18,501 nt of DNA, from NCBI GenBank assembly GCA_937915725.1, contig CALGGV010000322.1:1-18501 (forward strand), written 5' to 3'. The notes under the pieces are model-generated. The model was not told where the DNA came from. It saw nothing but the letters and a program-made list of their open reading frames with translations, and ran no database searches. The stretch's first letter is position 1. Every line of letters begins with the position of its first letter. Positions 15,270 through 18,501 of the stretch are shown here, piece after piece. This DNA comes from an uncultured Selenomonadales bacterium. GTDB lineage: Bacteria; Bacillota; Negativicutes; Selenomonadales; Selenomonadaceae. The position numbers and the translations under genes are program-made.

Positions 15270-15896
15270 CTACATTTCAATAAAATTTTTTAAAACTTTC
15301 AATCCGACATCGCCGGATTTTTCGGGGTGAAATTGAGTAGCAAAAACTTTGCCGAGTTCAACGGCAGCCGTTACATTTTCGCCGTAATTTGTAATTGCAG
15401 TTACAAGATTTTCATTTGCCGGTACAGCGTGATAACTGTGCACAAAGTAGAAAAAATTTTTACCCTCAAGCCCCGCCAAAAGTTTTGACGCGCCAAACTT
15501 TATCAGATTATCTTTCCTTCCAATTTCGATTGAATTCCAGCCCATGTGCGGAATTTTTAAACCATCTGCACGAATTTTTTTAACTTCGCCCTTGAAAACT
15601 CCAAGCCCTTTGACATTCGGCGATTCTTCGCTACGTTCAAATAAAATCTGCAACCCTACGCAAATTCCCAACAGCGGCTTGTGCATTAAAACTTGTTCCA
15701 AAATTGTTGGAATTAATCCCGTTGCCTCAAGATTTTTCATACAATCGCCAAACGCCCCCACGCCCGGCAAAACTAATTTATCTGCGTTTTTTAAATCTGC
15801 CGCGTCAGAAGTAACTTTCACTTCGCCGCCAACAAATTTTAACGCCTTTTCGACGCTGTATAAATTTCCAACGCCGTAATCTATCAAAGCAATCAT
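15270..15896 (-). CDS. hisH: Imidazole glycerol phosphate synthase glutaminase subunit HisH
   Basis: The product has 208 aa, a full-length class I glutamine amidotransferase. The triad is visible: Cys79 in LLGICVGLQ, and His190 with Glu192 in QFHPEKS; PGVGAFG forms the oxyanion-side loop. It hydrolyses glutamine and channels ammonia to HisF. It is the first gene of the hisH-hisA-hisF group; no hisG, hisD, hisB or hisI is in the window, and upstream is an opposed gene. GGGTGA before the ATG is a modest ribosome site. No good promoter is seen in the 114-base gap to the divergent exported protein. Confidence 0.95.
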   Translation of the reverse strand: MIALIDYGVGNLYSVEKALKFVGGEVKVTSDAADLKNADKLVLPGVGAFGDCMKNLEATGLIPTILEQVLMHKPLLGICVGLQILFERSEESPNVKGLGVFKGEVKKIRADGLKIPHMGWNSIEIGRKDNLIKFGASKLLAGLEGKNFFYFVHSYHAVPANENLVTAITNYGENVTAAVELGKVFATQFHPEKSGDVGLKVLKNFIEM

Positions 15897-15997
15897 ATAA
15901 TCACCCGCTTTTTAAATTCGCAATTTCAAAAAATTATCCTGCCTATATCAATTCAGATTTCTTTCATTTCAATTTGATATTATCATAAAAATTTTAT

Positions 15998-16013
15998 AGG
16001 AGGATTAAAATTG
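15998..16013 (+). promoter_or_regulatory. Strong ribosome binding site that sets a TTG start
   Basis: AGGAGGA (15998-16004) stands seven bases before TTG (16011). The TTG opens a textbook signal peptide, whereas the first ATG in frame (codon 32) would remove it, so TTG is the start. A short TGATA-T-TATCA dyad lies just upstream (about 15975-15985). Confidence 0.8.
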
Positions 16014-18501
16014 AAACATTCTGTATCTAAAAAGAAAAAAGTAGCTATTTTGGCGGCGGTTATAGCGGGAACTTGTTTTAGTTTCAATAATCCTGCGGCG
16101 GCAATGGAAGAAGTTAATATTGACTGGGAAGGCAAAAATATTTTCAAAATTCAATATTACGGCGAAGATGACGCAGATTTAGCCTTTGATTTTTTCACAG
16201 CTATGGACGATGAGGGGAATTGGCTGACGTGGAATTTACCGAGTAATTTAAAATCCGGTTTAAATAAGGCTTTTAATTGGTGGGCTGAAATTATTGGACC
16301 GGGCGCAAATATTACAGATCCCGCTCAAGTTTTTGTTGGCTCCAATGATATTGTCAACGCTTTTGCAGGTTCTAATTCTTACAAATATGGGCAAGAAACT
16401 AAGAATCCTAATTTGTACCACGAAATTTTTCAAAATGCTCAAAACGTGGCACAATTCACGGATGTTAGCGAAATTCCTTATATCAAAGATGATGAAGGCA
16501 ACCTTGATACTGATTTAGAAAATATCGGCTATTCTATGATTGGTATCGGGCAAAATTTGGGCGTCAATGAAAATGACGGCAATTACGGCTGGATTTCTAC
16601 TGATTATTACGACTTACCCGTCGCACAGGCTATGAAAAATCTTGACATTACGCCGGTTATGTTCCATGAAATTGGACACAGCTTGGGAATATCTGCTGCT
16701 GCTCTAGGTACTACAACGACTTTTGAAGATACAACGTTTAAATGGGGAATGGTTGAAAATGGATTTTCTGAAAATTCCTTCACGGCGCACCTTTACAATC
16801 AAGACGGCGAAAATTTCCCCAACGGCGATTCTTTAATTTTAACTTCACCGGATTATTTTGACGTTGCGAAAAGATACATTGAAAGTGAAAGCGGCGAAGA
16901 AATGCCGGACGATACCCCTATTTTTTACGTTACAGATGTTGCTACCGGCGCAAACGGCAAAACGGCTCTTTATTTTGTCGGCGATAATGTAACTGAAGTA
17001 CTTGACGGCAAAACTTTTACACGCCTTGACGGCGAACAAGTCAGCGGTATTCCAATAAATGCTTGGGAAACCGGACCGGAATTTTCACACCTTGAACTTG
17101 CACGCTCTATAATGAGTCATCAAAATTACCGCAGTTATAATAATTTTATGGAGGCTGAACTTGCACTTTTGCAGGATATTGGTTACACGATTGACAGAAA
17201 AAATTTTTATGGGCGTTCAATCTACAATGACGGCTTGACTTTGACGAATACTCAAGGATTTTCTGCGCGAGAAAATGGCGAATATGTGGACGGCTACAAT
17301 AATTCAACTTTAGGAATAGGCTTGCACATTTACGGCTCCAACAACGATATTACTCAAGCCGCAAATATTTATACTAACGGTAACGGCGCGGTGGGTATTC
17401 GTATTGACGGCTTAGAAAATAAAATTACAGTTCCTGCCGGTACAGAAATTCATTCAGACGGCGAATATGGCACGGGCGTTTTGGTTGCTTACGGCAGAAA
17501 TCACGAAGTTAATATTGACGGCACTGTAACGGCAACAGGATTGTTTGGCGACGCTTTACACTTTGAATTTGGCGCAAATTCTATGGGCGGAACTACAGAA
17601 TATCGCGGCTCTTACATTCGTTATACGCGCAACGTGAACAGTAGCGGCGAAATTGATTTTGCGTATAACCAAAAACTTAATCCGAATGCCGAAGACGCCG
17701 ACTACAGCTTTACAGATTTAGAAAACGGCGATTTAAACGCGCCAATGATTGACAATGTAAATATTTCCGGCAAACTCGAAGTTACTTCAACCATATTTAA
17801 TAACGCTGTTTACATTGCTGAAGAATCTTTCGTTAAAAATGTCAACATCAATGAAGGCGCGGAAATTATCGGCAATATCACTTCAAATTGGAAAAATTTT
17901 GATTCTGAAGAATACGGAATTTCTGACGAAGATCAATATAGTGAATTTGCCGGGACGCAGTATTTGTCTTTGGAGACTTTGAAAATTCAGTACAACGGCG
18001 AAAAGTATATTTACACAAAATATATTCCCGACCTTGTGACGAATTTAAATTTCAACGCTGATAACACTTACAGCGGCGATATTACCGGTGTTGACAATAT
18101 GAAAATGAATGTTACGGCGGGAACTTTAAATTACAGCGGCGCGGCTGATATTGTCAATGTCAATGTTTCAAACGGCGCAAAACTTTTTGGCGGTACTTTC
18201 ACTGTAAATGATATGACAGAAAAACTTGCTGAAGGTTTTACCGACGATACAACCGGCAAATTTTACAATCACGGCACTATTGGCGGCTTGACAATTAATG
18301 GAAATTTAATTTCTGACGGGACTTTGATTAATCAAAATGGAAAAATTACCGTAAACGGCGCGGCAAATGTTGACGGCTCCATAATTTCTGCCACAAATAT
18401 TTTGCCGAATGAAACTGCCGAAATTTTAACTGCTACAGAAATTACAGGCAATATTTCCAACACTTCAGATAATCCCGCCGCAATTTCCGGACTCTTGAGC
18501 G
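16011..18501 (+). CDS. Large exported autotransporter-like surface protein with HEXXH metalloprotease-like domain (3' end outside window)
   Basis: 830 codons are visible without a stop. Residues 1-31 form a Sec signal peptide: four Lys, a hydrophobic core (VAILAAVIAGTCFSF), then NPAAA. Residues about 35-400 look like a metallopeptidase domain: HEIGHSLG at 219-226 (zinc ligands His219 and His223, catalytic Glu220) and a Met-turn-like SIMSHQNYRSY with Met368. The third ligand is not obvious, since the usual position after GxxH is Ala. From about 400 on the protein is Asn/Gly/Thr-rich with short beta-helix-like repeats (LHIYGSNNDITQAANIYTNGNGAVGIRIDG; VNINEGAEIIGNI; LTINGNLISDGTLINQNGKITVNG), typical of type V autotransporter passengers. 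A C-terminal beta-barrel is expected beyond the window but is not seen. Protease activity is unproven. Confidence 0.8.
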   Translation, partial: MKHSVSKKKKVAILAAVIAGTCFSFNNPAAAMEEVNIDWEGKNIFKIQYYGEDDADLAFDFFTAMDDEGNWLTWNLPSNLKSGLNKAFNWWAEIIGPGANITDPAQVFVGSNDIVNAFAGSNSYKYGQETKNPNLYHEIFQNAQNVAQFTDVSEIPYIKDDEGNLDTDLENIGYSMIGIGQNLGVNENDGNYGWISTDYYDLPVAQAMKNLDITPVMFHEIGHSLGISAAALGTTTTFEDTTFKWGMVENGFSENSFTAHLYNQDGENFPNGDSLILTSPDYFDVAKRYIESESGEEMPDDTPIFYVTDVATGANGKTALYFVGDNVTEVLDGKTFTRLDGEQVSGIPINAWETGPEFSHLELARSIMSHQNYRSYNNFMEAELALLQDIGYTIDRKNFYGRSIYNDGLTLTNTQGFSARENGEYVDGYNNSTLGIGLHIYGSNNDITQAANIYTNGNGAVGIRIDGLENKITVPAGTEIHSDGEYGTGVLVAYGRNHEVNIDGTVTATGLFGDALHFEFGANSMGGTTEYRGSYIRYTRNVNSSGEIDFAYNQKLNPNAEDADYSFTDLENGDLNAPMIDNVNISGKLEVTSTIFNNAVYIAEESFVKNVNINEGAEIIGNITSNWKNFDSEEYGISDEDQYSEFAGTQYLSLETLKIQYNGEKYIYTKYIPDLVTNLNFNADNTYSGDITGVDNMKMNVTAGTLNYSGAADIVNVNVSNGAKLFGGTFTVNDMTEKLAEGFTDDTTGKFYNHGTIGGLTINGNLISDGTLINQNGKITVNGAANVDGSIISATNILPNETAEILTATEITGNISNTSDNPAAISGLLS

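Noticed and set aside
1..18501. tRNA, rRNA or intact insertion sequence
   Set aside because: No cloverleaf-like sequence, rRNA signature or transposase was noticed on either strand in any intergenic region.

Overview
The window looks like a chromosomal segment of an AT-rich anaerobic diderm Firmicute, most likely a member of the Negativicutes (Selenomonadales). This is an inference. It rests on a Bacillus-type partner-switching cassette (SpoIIE-like phosphatase, STAS antagonist, RsbW-like kinase) lying in the same window as a long Sec-exported, repeat-rich surface protein of the autotransporter type, which implies an outer membrane. TTG and GTG start codons are frequent.

Layout. Positions 1-8277 (minus strand) hold a six-gene run read right to left: a membrane-anchored sensor with a SpoIIE/PP2C phosphatase, a long AGE-family (N-acylglucosamine 2-epimerase-like) sugar enzyme, a STAS protein, a HATPase kinase, a tandem DJ-1/PfpI protein and a thiamine-diphosphate (ThDP) enzyme. 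A decayed copy of the ThDP gene tail follows at 1-115. Positions 8495-9754 (plus strand) encode a divergent one-component regulator with an NTF2-like N-terminus, a PAS-like middle and an OmpR-type winged helix, interrupted by a G8 tract. A hairpin terminator separates it from 9914-12336 (minus): a promoter, a STAS gene broken by one in-frame TGA, and the glycogen debranching gene glgX, whose ATG overlaps the STAS stop. Positions 12529-15896 (minus) hold hisH-hisA-hisF, a GNAT acetyltransferase translationally coupled to hisF, and a degraded tandem copy of that GNAT gene. Positions 16011-18501 (plus) hold the start of a large exported protein with a HEIGHSLG metalloprotease-like motif; it runs off the window.

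How the genes may work together. The sensor phosphatase, STAS protein and kinase form a complete partner-switching relay, yet no sigma factor is present. They alternate with metabolic enzymes (AGE, DJ-1, ThDP) in a tightly packed run, so the relay may control carbohydrate metabolism or the neighbouring enzymes. The broken STAS gene coupled to glgX is a second link between this signalling type and sugar or glycogen metabolism.

Repeats. Telomere-like (TTAGGG-type) inverted repeats form hairpins at three intergenic sites. One bounds a roughly 290-bp nested palindromic element between hisH and hisA. A 21-bp piece of that element recurs exactly near 9792, pointing to a dispersed repeat family.
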